A stretch of DNA of 15,561 bases from an uncultured Sphingopyxis sp. (lineage in GTDB: Bacteria; Pseudomonadota; Alphaproteobacteria; Sphingomonadales; Sphingomonadaceae), in NCBI GenBank assembly GCA_936933955.1, contig CAKZIN010000079.1, forward strand, positions 1-15,561, in the 5' to 3' direction. Position 1 is the first letter of the stretch. Every line of letters begins with the position of its first letter. Positions 7,097-13,744 of the stretch are shown piece after piece. The notes under the pieces were generated by a model, which did no database searches, was not told the DNA's origin, and saw only the letters and a list, made by a program, of their open reading frames with translations. Both the position numbers and the translations under genes were made by a program.

Positions 7097-7822
7097 TCAG
7101 CCGACGAACCGCTGCTCGACGTTGAGGTTGAGGCCGGCGGCGAGCGGCGAGATCGGATCGCCGGCGATCAGCGTCAGCGTGTCGCTGATCGCCGGCGACA
7201 GCAGCGCCTCGACGAGCGGATCGGTGGCGTCGAAGCCTGCGGCGATGCGCGCTTCGACGGCGTCAGGGCCCAGGCGCTGGCGCAGGCGACCAGCCACCTC
7301 TGCCTCGCCGGTGGCGATCGACGCATGGAACGCCTGCACGGTCTCCGCACCGCGGTTCGCCACCACCGTGGCGGTGAACAGCCGCGCCACGCTGGCCTTG
7401 TCGCTATCCTCGCCGCCATCGCCGGCTTCGTCGTCGTCCGGCATTGGCGGGCGCCTCGCGCCGCTATCATCGGCGGGAGCGAGGGCATCCACCGCATGCG
7501 GGTCGGCGTCGAGCCCTAGCGACAGCGCGTGCACGAGCAGGCCGCGCAGGCAGCCCTCCCGGTGCAGGCACGCATCGATCGCGCTTGCCCCGTGGAACAG
7601 GGCACGAGGTGCCAGGAGCCAGCTCATCGGGTCGTGGGCGACGCCATCGCGCTGGAACCGTGCTCCGGTCTCGGCCGCCACGAGCGCGAGCCGGATCAGC
7701 GCGCGCCGCGTCGTGGGCGTTGCGATGTCTGCGGGGGAGTCGGGGTCGAGCGGGTCCTCGTAGGAGAAGGGCGCTGCGGGGACGGCGGCGCGATAACCAC
7801 GGCCCGTGAATGTCGCTTCCAT
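7097..7822 (-). CDS. Unknown 241-aa protein, first gene of the minus-strand operon
   Basis: The function is not recognised. The N-terminal half looks folded and helical, with a segment around GASAIDACLHREGCLRGLL (about 78-96) holding two cysteines in a C-x6-C arrangement. A strongly acidic linker follows (about 125-142, Asp/Glu/Gly-rich). The C-terminal third is helical again and ends LNLNVEQRFVG. There is no signal peptide or membrane span. The ATG at 7820-7822 has a GGAG ribosome site 7 nt upstream. The gene is first in the run and faces arsR across a 215-bp control region, so its promoter should lie there. Its TGA overlaps an alternative ATG of the exonuclease gene, which points to co-expression. 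The acidic linker resembles those of DNA-mimic or protein-adaptor proteins, but that is speculative. Confidence 0.75.
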   Translation of the reverse strand: MEATFTGRGYRAAVPAAPFSYEDPLDPDSPADIATPTTRRALIRLALVAAETGARFQRDGVAHDPMSWLLAPRALFHGASAIDACLHREGCLRGLLVHALSLGLDADPHAVDALAPADDSGARRPPMPDDDEAGDGGEDSDKASVARLFTATVVANRGAETVQAFHASIATGEAEVAGRLRQRLGPDAVEARIAAGFDATDPLVEALLSPAISDTLTLIAGDPISPLAAGLNLNVEQRFVG

Positions 7823-7883
7823 TCGTCATCTCCATGCCGCCAGCTGCTGCACCGGGACGCGGCCCGGCGGCGGGACCTGCGCA

Positions 7884-7904
7884 ACCCTGAAGTAACTACA
7901 GGGT
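7884..7904. promoter_or_regulatory. Near-perfect MerR-type operator dyad
   Basis: The arms ACCCTGAAGT and ACTACAGGGT flank one central base and are complementary at 9 of 10 positions. This matches the layout of MerR-family heavy-metal operators. Aligned over 22 bp with the site before the CDF gene near 12237-12258, 16 positions are identical, including a 10-base block. On the plus strand a -10-like CATAAC follows at 7905-7910, but no good -35 is visible. The target could be arsR or the minus-strand operon. Confidence 0.55.
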
Positions 7905-7919
7905 CATAACAGTTCAACC

Positions 7920-7941
7920 TTTCGAGACATATCGAAATATG
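7920..7941. promoter_or_regulatory. Candidate ArsR operator (AT-rich double palindrome)
   Basis: Two interleaved dyads are visible: TTTCGA (7920-7925) with TCGAAA (7932-7937), and CATAT (7928-7932) with ATATG (7937-7941). Both are perfect. AT-rich palindromes of this kind just upstream of arsR are typical of autoregulated ArsR/SmtB repressors. The site lies about 100 bp before the arsR start and also between the two divergent transcription units, so it could control both. Confidence 0.5.
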
Positions 7942-8037
7942 CGGCTGTGCTGTCCCGATCTGAATCACACCTCGAGGCGACCAAGCATCGGGCGTTGCAG
8001 CTGACGACGGTTCGTCTACTCTGGAGGAATGGAAAAG

Positions 8038-8400
8038 ATGAAGGCGATCACCGTAATGAGCGCGCTGGCCCAACCGACCCGGCTGGCCGTGTTCTCGCTG
8101 CTGGCGCGGGCAGGGGAGGAGGGGATGACCGCCGGCGAGCTCGCCGAGCGGACCGGCACCCCGTCAAACACGATGAGCAGCCACCTGACGATCCTGTCGC
8201 ACGCCGGGCTGGCGACGTCCCGGCGAGCCGGACGCAACATCTTCTACCGGGCGCTGCCCGACGCGATCCGGCAGCTCACCGTCTTCCTCATCAAGGACTG
8301 CTGCGATGGCTGCGCGGCCATCTGCGACGATCTCGAAGGGGACTTCAACGCCTGCCGAAAACCGAAGCTGGCGAAGGCTCGTCCATCCGCCTCGGCGTGA
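8038..8400 (+). CDS. arsR: ArsR-family winged-helix repressor with cysteine-rich C-terminus
   Basis: This 120-aa protein is a metalloid-sensing transcription repressor. Residues about 1-75 form the ArsR winged helix: ALAQPTRLAVFSLL at the start, AGELAERTG, then the recognition helix NTMSSHLTILSHAGL and the wing SRRAGRNIFYRAL. The classic metal motif of helix 3 (ELCVCDL) is absent. Instead five cysteines cluster at the C-terminus (C88, C89, C92, C96, C106), much like the As(III) site C95/C96/C102 known in the Acidithiobacillus ferrooxidans ArsR. Two ATGs are in frame. GGAGG at 8023-8027 is only one base before the ATG at 8029 but 10 bases before that at 8038, so 8038 is preferred. No arsenic resistance gene is in the window, so it is an orphan here. 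It converges on the helicase gene. Confidence 0.88.
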   Translation: MKAITVMSALAQPTRLAVFSLLARAGEEGMTAGELAERTGTPSNTMSSHLTILSHAGLATSRRAGRNIFYRALPDAIRQLTVFLIKDCCDGCAAICDDLEGDFNACRKPKLAKARPSASA

Positions 8401-8415
8401 ACATAGCCGCTCACG

Positions 8416-8467
8416 GCGGCGACGCACCGCCGCATCTAGGTGGCAGGAAGGGCCGGCCGCTTCCTGC
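8416..8467. terminator. Hairpins between convergent arsR and helicase genes
   Basis: The convergent spacer holds two stems: GCGGCG/CGCCGC (8416-8421 with 8428-8433) and GCAGGAAG/CTTCCTGC (8443-8450 with 8460-8467), the latter around a self-complementary GGCCGGCC loop. A bidirectional terminator is expected in this place. Neither stem is followed by a T-run on either strand, so intrinsic termination is uncertain. Confidence 0.35.
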
Positions 8468-8570
8468 ACGCGTTCGAGACAGGTTCCATGACCGCATGTT
8501 CGGCCATGCGTTGGTTCCGGCTCGCCCCGCCGTGCTCGAGTGGTAAGAAGGCGGGTCTCGGGATTGGGGC

Positions 8571-9833
8571 TTACGCGAACGGCGCGGTGGCGAGCAGGTC
8601 TTCGTTCTGGACTACAACCGTGCACCAGTTCCTTGCCCGCGTGACCGCGTTGTAGAGCAGCCGCCGCCGGTGCTCGTCGTCGCCACCGAGCTGATATGGC
8701 CAGAGCACCACCACGCCATCGAACTCGCGGTTCTTCGCCTGGTGCACCGTCATCGCCGCCATGCGGTGCTCTGCACCAGCATGACGCCGACGCCGCATCT
8801 TCACCTCGCGCCTTACGACCGCCGCGATCTCATCGCGGGTGAACGCGGCTTGCCCGCGTGCGCGGGATTGGAGCAGGACCCACTGCCGGGCCGCCCGCAT
8901 CGGTCCGCTCGTGTCAGCTGCGTCAATGGCCGCAATCGCGTCGGTCATCGACACCGTGCCCGCGAGCACGAAGGTCGCGAGGAACCGCTCCGCGTCCTCA
9001 TCGTCAGAACGCTCCCATCTGACAGGATAGGGGCCGCAGCCCCTACCGCTCGCTCGCTCTGCGACGCGGCGCACGACGTGGGCCGCGAACGGCCCAGCGC
9101 GTGACGGGGTGATCAGCGCGACCGTTCCGCCCGGGGGTCGCCCCCAGCCGATGGCGTTGGAGACGAAGGACGGCGCCTGGTTGTCACCCCGGGATGCGAT
9201 GATCTTGAAAGTCCCTTGTGACCTAGGCGCGCGCCCTGCGCGCAATGCGGCCGCGGCGTCGAGAAGGCCCGGAACCCGCGTGCGGCGCACCCGGTCGAGC
9301 ACCAGCGGCTCGGTCGCACCGCGCAGCCATCGCACGAACGGGTTCGGCCGCAAGTTGGCGTCGAGGCACTGGAACTCGTCAGCCGCGACCAGCATCTCGA
9401 CCGTGTCCGACAGGGCCGCAACCATGCGCAGCCTCTCGGGCTTTAGGTCCTGCGCCTCGTCGACCAGCACGATCGGGAAGCTGGCGGCCACCCAGCTCGC
9501 GACCTCGGGGCGCTCCAGCAAAACGCCTGCGGCAGCACACTGGGCGTCGTAGTCCTCCTCATGGATGGCACCGACGCCGAGCATCGTCAGCAAGCCACGC
9601 CAGCGTCGAACCAGCCGCCAGGCGAAGCTGTCGATGGTGGCGCACTCGGCACGGCCTGCGAGCCCTTGCAGACCGCGCAACCTTTCGTGCAGCCGATGCT
9701 TCGCGCCCTGCATGAACGTCAGGGCCAGCACTCGCTGCCCGGGCGCGAGCGGCGCCCGCTCAAGCACGCGGCTCAACGCTGCCATCAGCTCATGCGTCTT
9801 GCCGCATCCCGCACCTCCCTCGACCGCGAACAT
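8571..9833 (-). CDS. gajB: UvrD/PcrA-like superfamily 1 helicase, GajB-like (Gabija defence)
   Basis: This is a compact SF1A helicase of 420 aa. Motifs occur in order: Walker A GGAGCGKT (residues 6-13), motif Ia around ALTFMQGAKHRL, the TIDSFAWRLVRRW block, Walker B VDEAQDL (134-140), a motif III-like VAADEFQCL, TVHQAKNREFDGVVV as motif V, and NAVTRARNW as motif VI. Gabija GajB proteins are such short UvrD-like helicases that work with the OLD nuclease GajA to sense nucleotide depletion and cut phage DNA. Here the gene directly follows an OLD-type nuclease. The ATG (9831-9833) shares a base with the upstream TGA (TGATG), which fixes the start; a longer in-frame start at 9953 would sit inside gajA and adds a low-complexity lead. 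A housekeeping UvrD is excluded by size. Confidence 0.85.
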   Translation of the reverse strand: MFAVEGGAGCGKTHELMAALSRVLERAPLAPGQRVLALTFMQGAKHRLHERLRGLQGLAGRAECATIDSFAWRLVRRWRGLLTMLGVGAIHEEDYDAQCAAAGVLLERPEVASWVAASFPIVLVDEAQDLKPERLRMVAALSDTVEMLVAADEFQCLDANLRPNPFVRWLRGATEPLVLDRVRRTRVPGLLDAAAALRAGRAPRSQGTFKIIASRGDNQAPSFVSNAIGWGRPPGGTVALITPSRAGPFAAHVVRRVAERASGRGCGPYPVRWERSDDEDAERFLATFVLAGTVSMTDAIAAIDAADTSGPMRAARQWVLLQSRARGQAAFTRDEIAAVVRREVKMRRRRHAGAEHRMAAMTVHQAKNREFDGVVVLWPYQLGGDDEHRRRLLYNAVTRARNWCTVVVQNEDLLATAPFA

Positions 9834-11653
9834 CAAGGGCGGAAGATCCGGACCCGCGCATCGCCACCGAGCTCGGAGGTGAACCTCGGCGTGTCGCCGC
9901 CCATCGCGGCCGTGGATAGCGCGTTCAGCAGATCCCGCGCCCGCGCACGGCACGCGGGTGACGCCCCGACGGCGCCGGCCACGGCCTCATAGGCGATGCG
10001 GTCGTCCTTCAATCCATGCGCCGCACGGTCCTTGCTGGCGAGCCGGGTGATCAGTGCGCGCACGTCGGCGACGCCGGGATCGATGAGATCGGCGAGTGTG
10101 GCCACCACCCCTTCGGGATCGGCATCAAGTATCCAGCCCACGACGTGCTCGATCGCCCATCCGTCGGGCCAGCGAAGGATTGTCGATGGCGGTTCGCCCC
10201 CGCCCGCCAGCGCATCGGCATAGCCGCGCCCCGCGCCGTCGCCGTCCACCAGCGGCACCAGCGAGGGATGAAGGCGCCGCAGCTCCTCGTAGGTCGCCAC
10301 CACCGCGCCGTCATGGGTCGGGATAACGCCGAGATGGCAGCCGAAGCGGCACTCGGTCTCAGGGCTCCAGTCTTGCGCAAGATCGACCGCGCGCACCAGC
10401 AGCCGGAGCCAATCATGATCGATCAGCCCCTCCGGTATCACCACGGCGTCGTGCATCAGGGCGTTGATCGTTTCCATCCGGTTGAGCTGGAACAGCTTGC
10501 GGATCGAATTTGGGACCGCCTGGTCGAGCGGACCGATCTGGAGGGGTTCGGCGGTCAGCGTTCCTCCGGAATTGCGGAGGATCAGAACCGTCCGTGGATC
10601 GGGGATCGAGGCGATCATTGGAGAGTGCGTGGAGACGAACGTCTGGGTCGAGAGCGCTTGTATCCTGTGAACGAGTCGCCGTTGAAGCGCCGGTGGTACA
10701 TGCAGCTCGGGCTCCTCCAACGCCATCCAGAACCCCTCGCCGGCGGCTGCGCGCTGGCGTCCGAATTGGAGCAGGAGCAGCAGGTGCTGCAGCGAGATAA
10801 GGCCACTCCCGTGACGGCGCGCCGGCAGGCCGAGATCCGCACCATCATGGAGATAATGCGGGATCACCGCCTCGAGCAGCCCGTCGCTGTCCGTCGCCGT
10901 CACGCGCAGCTGCAGCCTTGGCTGGCTCCGAAAGAAGCCGCCGAGCTCCGCGTTCAGCTGGGCGACGATAGGCTCCAGCTGCGGATCGTCCTCAAGCGGC
11001 TGTGCTGGCGCCCGCAGGCGGTTTCGCTCGCCAATGACTGACTCGGCTGGCTGACCCGCCGACGACGCGACCACGCGCCGGAACAGCTCGGACCCGAAGG
11101 AGATCATGCGATCCCAGGTGCGGCTCGCCGGGATGAGGAAAAAACCGAGCTCCCTGACTAACCGGGCCGGGATCGGCGTGACCACCTCATCAAGGAACGG
11201 ATCCTCCATCATGTCGTCATCGTGAAAGTAACGAAGGGTCTCGACCTCCAGCGATGGCTGATCGAACCTGGCGCACAGTGCGACCTGGCACGCGAGCCGC
11301 CAATCCGGCTGGCCGCGAGCGGCATGCAAAGTCTGTCTGGCCGGGTCCCACCACTTCACGATGGCGCGGTCGTCACGGAACCAACCTGGATGATCGGCGG
11401 GTTCGTCCCCCTCGAACCCGACGACGGTGGCGACGATCCTGATCCGATCCGCCGGTGCTGGGCAGCCGCCGAAGAAGTCATGCTCGGTGAGCGGGCGCAC
11501 CATGCGGTCGCGGCCGAACAGAAGCGCAAGCGCCTCGATCACCGTAGTCTTGCCTGCGTTGTTCGCACCGACGAGAACGCTGTGGCGCCCGAACGCGATT
11601 GATGCTTCGCGAATGCCGCGAAAGTTCTCGATCTCGAGCCTTGCGATTTCCAT
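9833..11653 (-). CDS. gajA: OLD-family ATPase/TOPRIM nuclease, GajA-like (Gabija defence)
   Basis: A 606-aa overcoming-lysogenization-defect (OLD) type protein, close to the usual GajA length. The N-terminal ABC-type ATPase has Walker A GANNAGKT (29-36), a signature-like GSGLISLQ (282-289), Walker B ALEEPELH (311-318) and an STHSP switch (341-345). The C-terminal TOPRIM domain shows VIPEGLID with E408 and LVDGDGAG with D470 and D472, the acidic metal-binding set. Known GajA nicks DNA and is held off by nucleotides in normal cells. The gene starts at ATG 11651-11653 with a GAGGA ribosome site and is joined to the helicase by TGATG. The pair matches Gabija. A class 2 OLD nuclease with a helicase partner of other function remains possible, since assignment rests on domains and order alone. 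Confidence 0.85.
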   Translation of the reverse strand: MEIARLEIENFRGIREASIAFGRHSVLVGANNAGKTTVIEALALLFGRDRMVRPLTEHDFFGGCPAPADRIRIVATVVGFEGDEPADHPGWFRDDRAIVKWWDPARQTLHAARGQPDWRLACQVALCARFDQPSLEVETLRYFHDDDMMEDPFLDEVVTPIPARLVRELGFFLIPASRTWDRMISFGSELFRRVVASSAGQPAESVIGERNRLRAPAQPLEDDPQLEPIVAQLNAELGGFFRSQPRLQLRVTATDSDGLLEAVIPHYLHDGADLGLPARRHGSGLISLQHLLLLLQFGRQRAAAGEGFWMALEEPELHVPPALQRRLVHRIQALSTQTFVSTHSPMIASIPDPRTVLILRNSGGTLTAEPLQIGPLDQAVPNSIRKLFQLNRMETINALMHDAVVIPEGLIDHDWLRLLVRAVDLAQDWSPETECRFGCHLGVIPTHDGAVVATYEELRRLHPSLVPLVDGDGAGRGYADALAGGGEPPSTILRWPDGWAIEHVVGWILDADPEGVVATLADLIDPGVADVRALITRLASKDRAAHGLKDDRIAYEAVAGAVGASPACRARARDLLNALSTAAMGGDTPRFTSELGGDARVRIFRP

Positions 11654-11670
11654 GCCCGTCCTCTTTCGTC

Positions 11671-11711
11671 AGAACGGAACCAAGCGTTACGCGCGTTTCG
11701 GTTCTGGTTCT
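11671..11711. promoter_or_regulatory. Imperfect dyad upstream of the Gabija-like operon
   Basis: AGAACGGAACC (11671-11681) and GGTTCTGGTTCT (11700-11711) form an inverted repeat with one mismatch and one bulged base around an 18-nt spacer. It lies 18-58 bp upstream of the gajA start, where an operator or transcript-leader hairpin could act. No convincing -35/-10 pair was found. Confidence 0.25.
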
Positions 11712-11814
11712 TCGCCCTTGTTACCGCCACCTCGCAGGAAGCTAGACCCGGATGGTGCGAGCAGACCAGCCGCTCCTGCGCGCCCGCAAAGCTGATCCGG
11801 TAATAAGGGGGTGA

Positions 11815-12225
11815 TTATGACGACGGACCACTGGGGGCGAACGCCTCGAGGATCCTGCATTCGCCAACAGTCCCGCCCGCACAGCTCGAAATGATCGCCG
11901 AGAGCTCACGGCGCAGACCTCGTAGGTCCGCGATCTTGCGATCAACGTCTGCCAGATGCTTGGACGCGATCACGTCGATGGTATCGCATGACCTATCCCG
12001 CTGACGGGAAAGGTCCAGCATTGCCCGGATCTCCTCGAGCGTGAAGCCCAGGTCGCGCGTCTTCCGGATGAAGCGCAGCCTGTCGAGGTCGCCTGTCGAA
12101 TATGACCGGTAGTTGCCGCCGGTCCTGGCTGGCGGCGCGATCAGGCCCGCCCGCTCGTAATAGCGAATCGTCTCCACCTTCACGCCGGTCGCTGCCGCCA
12201 GTCGTCCGATCGTCAGGTCCGCCAC
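11815..12225 (-). CDS. MerR-family regulator for divalent metal ions (ZntR/CadR/PbrR-like)
   Basis: A 136-aa activator that bends promoter DNA when metal binds. The N-terminal helix-turn-helix reads TIGRLAAATGVKVETIRYYERAGLI, followed by the wing around GGNYRSYS and a long dimer helix (about 82-115). The metal site is C80, C115 and C123. C80 and C115 are 35 residues apart, as in ZntR and MerR, and a cysteine rather than serine at position 80 points to divalent ions (Zn, Cd, Co, Pb or Hg) rather than Cu(I). The GTG at 12223-12225 is chosen because AAGGGG precedes it and it gives the family's usual short N-terminus. An ATG at 12261 would place coding sequence over the divergent operator. It faces the CDF gene, its likely target. 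Which metal it senses cannot be read from sequence. Confidence 0.88.
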   Translation of the reverse strand: MADLTIGRLAAATGVKVETIRYYERAGLIAPPARTGGNYRSYSTGDLDRLRFIRKTRDLGFTLEEIRAMLDLSRQRDRSCDTIDVIASKHLADVDRKIADLRGLRRELSAIISSCAGGTVGECRILEAFAPSGPSS

Positions 12226-12233
12226 GAAACCCC

Positions 12234-12264
12234 TTGAGTCTCTAGTTGCTACAGGGTCCATATA
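12234..12264 (+). promoter_or_regulatory. MerR-dependent promoter and operator of the CDF-czc operon
   Basis: A -35-like TTGAGT (12234-12239) and a -10-like CATATA (12259-12264) are 19 bp apart, the over-long spacer of MerR-activated promoters. The spacer holds the dyad half-sites CTCTAGT and CTACAGGGT. The site lies in the gap between the divergent MerR and CDF genes. A GAGG ribosome site (12286-12289) precedes the CDF start. Confidence 0.65.
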
Positions 12265-12294
12265 CCCATCCACGTCGAGTCGCACGAGGTGTAA

Positions 12295-12942
12295 ATGGCC
12301 TGCAGCAGCTGCGCGTCGGGGAAGCCCGACCCCAACAACAGCCCGTCGTGGCGCCGCGCGCTGTGGATCGCACTCGCCGTGAACGCGACCATGTTCGTCG
12401 CCGAGATGGCGGCGGGCGTCGCGGGCGGCTCGAAGGCGCTCCAGGCCGACGCGCTCGACTTCCTGGGTGATGCAGCCAACTACGCGATCAGCCTCGGCGT
12501 CGCGGGCTTGGCGCTGGCATGGCGCGCACGGGCCGCGCTGCTTAAGGGCGGCACGCTCGCCGTCCTCGGCCTCTACGTCCTCGGCGCGACGATGTGGGCC
12601 GTCTGGCACGGACGCACGCCCGAGGCCGAGGTGATGGGCGTCGTGGGCGTCGCCGCCCTCGTCGCCAACGCCGCCGTGGCTCTGATGCTCTATCGCTTCC
12701 GCACCGGCGACGCGAACATGCGCTCGGTATGGATCTGCTCGCGAAACGACGCCATCGGCAACGTCGCAGTGGTGCTCGCCGCCGCCGGCGTGTTCGGCAC
12801 CGGCACCGCCTGGCCAGACCTGATCGTCGCCGGGATCATGGCCGCGCTGGGCATCTCGGGCGGCGTCCAGATCATCCGGCAGGCGCGCGCCGAGCTGAGC
12901 GGCGGGCGTCCCGCCCACATCCTACAGAGCGGAGCAGCATGA
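12295..12942 (+). CDS. Short CDF-family cation efflux transporter
   Basis: A 215-aa inner-membrane transporter of the cation diffusion facilitator family, which exports divalent metals by proton exchange. About five to six membrane spans are visible (starting near residues 22, 58, 84, 112, 152 and 173). The metal-site helices read LQADALDFLGDAANY (D52, D55, D59) and SVWICSRNDAIGNVAV (D152, N156), a variant of the usual H/D-x3-D pairs. The N-terminus has a CSSC motif (C3, C6) that could bind metal. The cytoplasmic C-terminal domain of larger CDF proteins such as CzcD is missing; this appears normal for the short subfamily found beside MerR genes, not a truncation. The ATG has a GAGG site. The stop overlaps the DUF3703 gene (ATGA). 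Confidence 0.87.
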   Translation: MACSSCASGKPDPNNSPSWRRALWIALAVNATMFVAEMAAGVAGGSKALQADALDFLGDAANYAISLGVAGLALAWRARAALLKGGTLAVLGLYVLGATMWAVWHGRTPEAEVMGVVGVAALVANAAVALMLYRFRTGDANMRSVWICSRNDAIGNVAVVLAAAGVFGTGTAWPDLIVAGIMAALGISGGVQIIRQARAELSGGRPAHILQSGAA

Positions 12943-13307
12943 TGCCGGAACTCGCCAAGTCGAGACTGCGCGAACTCGTCGGGCTTGAACTCGAGCGACA
13001 CAGCGCCTCCGCCGCCATCGGGGACACCGGTGCCGCTTGGTGGGCGCTGGAACGTGGCCACATCCTTTCGCAACCCGATCTTCCGCTGCACCTGCGGGTG
13101 CACTGGACCATGCTCGGCTATGCCGTCCGCCAGCGCGACCTGCGCGAAGTCGCGGGCCAGACGCTGCGGCTGGCCCTCGCGCCGATCGGCTCGCTGACCG
13201 GGCGCATACCGGTCGGCAAAACGGGCCGCTCCAACGTCAGCGCGTTCGAGGCCATGCCGATCCCCGCAGACCTGCGCGCCGCGATCGATGCGGAGACTAG
13301 GCCGTGA
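12939..13307 (+). CDS. DUF3703-family protein in the metal-efflux operon
   Basis: A 122-aa soluble protein with the features of DUF3703, a family of unknown role that recurs next to czc and CDF genes. Visible markers are LGLELERH-like charged helices near the N-terminus, GDTGAAWWALERGHILSQ (about 28-45), HLRVHWTMLGYAVRQRD and a GRIPVGKTGRSNVSAF block (about 88-103). Histidines and acidic residues are regularly placed in the helices. There is no signal peptide, so it should be cytosolic. Two ATGs lie in tandem (12939 and 12942); the first overlaps the CDF stop. Its own TGA overlaps the GTG of the next gene. The family name is from memory of this signature. Confidence 0.8.
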   Translation: MMPELAKSRLRELVGLELERHSASAAIGDTGAAWWALERGHILSQPDLPLHLRVHWTMLGYAVRQRDLREVAGQTLRLALAPIGSLTGRIPVGKTGRSNVSAFEAMPIPADLRAAIDAETRP

Positions 13308-13690
13308 CTGCTCCGCCGCTGACACGTCCGTCCAAGGGTGCTATTCGGGCCCCCGTGTCACGCATGCTGCGCTTCCTGATGAGCCTCGCGCTCCTCGCCT
13401 CCATGGGGCTGAGCGTGGCCGCGCACGCGAATGAGCAGATGTGCATCCCCGGCGTCGAAGCGACTGCAGTCGCCGGCCACGTCGACGTTGACGCCGACCA
13501 GGTCCCCGCCGACTCCGAGAAGGGCTATCCCCACCACCACGGTGGCTGCCACGGCCACCACGTCGCGGCTCCGCTCGACCGGGTCGCACATGCCGCCCCG
13601 CCGACGAGCACCGGCGAGCACATGGCCGGCGACAGCGCCGAACTCGCGATGGTCCAGCCCGATTCCACGCTGAGACCGCCGATCGCCTGA
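13304..13690 (+). CDS. His-rich exported protein, probable periplasmic metal binder
   Basis: A 128-aa protein with an N-terminal export signal (hydrophobic stretch FLMSLALLASMGLSVAAHA, likely cut after AHA). The mature part has a histidine cluster, YPHHHGGCHGHH, at about 75-86, plus two cysteines, and low-complexity Ala/Pro/Asp-rich flanks. Such proteins sit in the periplasm and are thought to bind or buffer Zn, Co or Cd near the Czc pump. The sequence is too variable to name; it resembles CzcI-type or similar small proteins in position only. The GTG at 13304 overlaps the DUF3703 stop and is taken as the start. An ATG at 13364 would begin right at the signal peptide and is a fair alternative, though no clear ribosome site precedes it. 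Confidence 0.72.
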   Translation: MTAPPLTRPSKGAIRAPVSRMLRFLMSLALLASMGLSVAAHANEQMCIPGVEATAVAGHVDVDADQVPADSEKGYPHHHGGCHGHHVAAPLDRVAHAAPPTSTGEHMAGDSAELAMVQPDSTLRPPIA

Positions 13691-13700
13691 CGTGCGCCGC

Positions 13701-13719
13701 GCCGCCGGAACCCGGCGGC
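13701..13719 (+). other. Perfect GC-rich hairpin between the His-rich gene and czcC
   Basis: GCCGCCGG (13701-13708) pairs with CCGGCGGC (13712-13719) around an AAC loop, giving an 8-bp all-GC stem. It lies in the only untranslated gap of the operon, 25 nt before the czcC start. No T-run follows, so it is more likely to affect mRNA stability, processing or partial readthrough than to be a full terminator. Confidence 0.45.
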
Positions 13720-13744
13720 CGTCATCACACGTCAGGAGCAACAC

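Noticed and set aside
6128..8570. Similar strings GGGTCTCGGG near 6128 and 8553 as a possible repeat pair
   Set aside because: Similarity covers only about 15 bases with mismatches in GC-rich DNA and has no partner structure.
8164..8625. Minus-strand frame opposite arsR
   Set aside because: ArsR has a clear winged helix and a GGAGG site; the antisense frame is Arg-rich and has no domain.
9834..9953. 40-residue N-terminal extension of the helicase
   Set aside because: It lies within gajA; the TGATG start at 9833 places Walker A at the usual distance from the N-terminus.
10016..11041. 341-codon plus-strand frame opposite gajA
   Set aside because: It is antisense to clear ATPase and TOPRIM motifs.
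11733..11780. CGCAGGA/TCCTGCG inverted repeat as a terminator after the MerR gene
   Set aside because: The loop is 34 nt and there is no T-run, so a chance match is more likely.
11815..12918. 367-codon version of the MerR protein
   Set aside because: The added N-terminus is antisense to the CDF gene and crosses the divergent promoter; the GTG at 12225 gives the normal MerR start.
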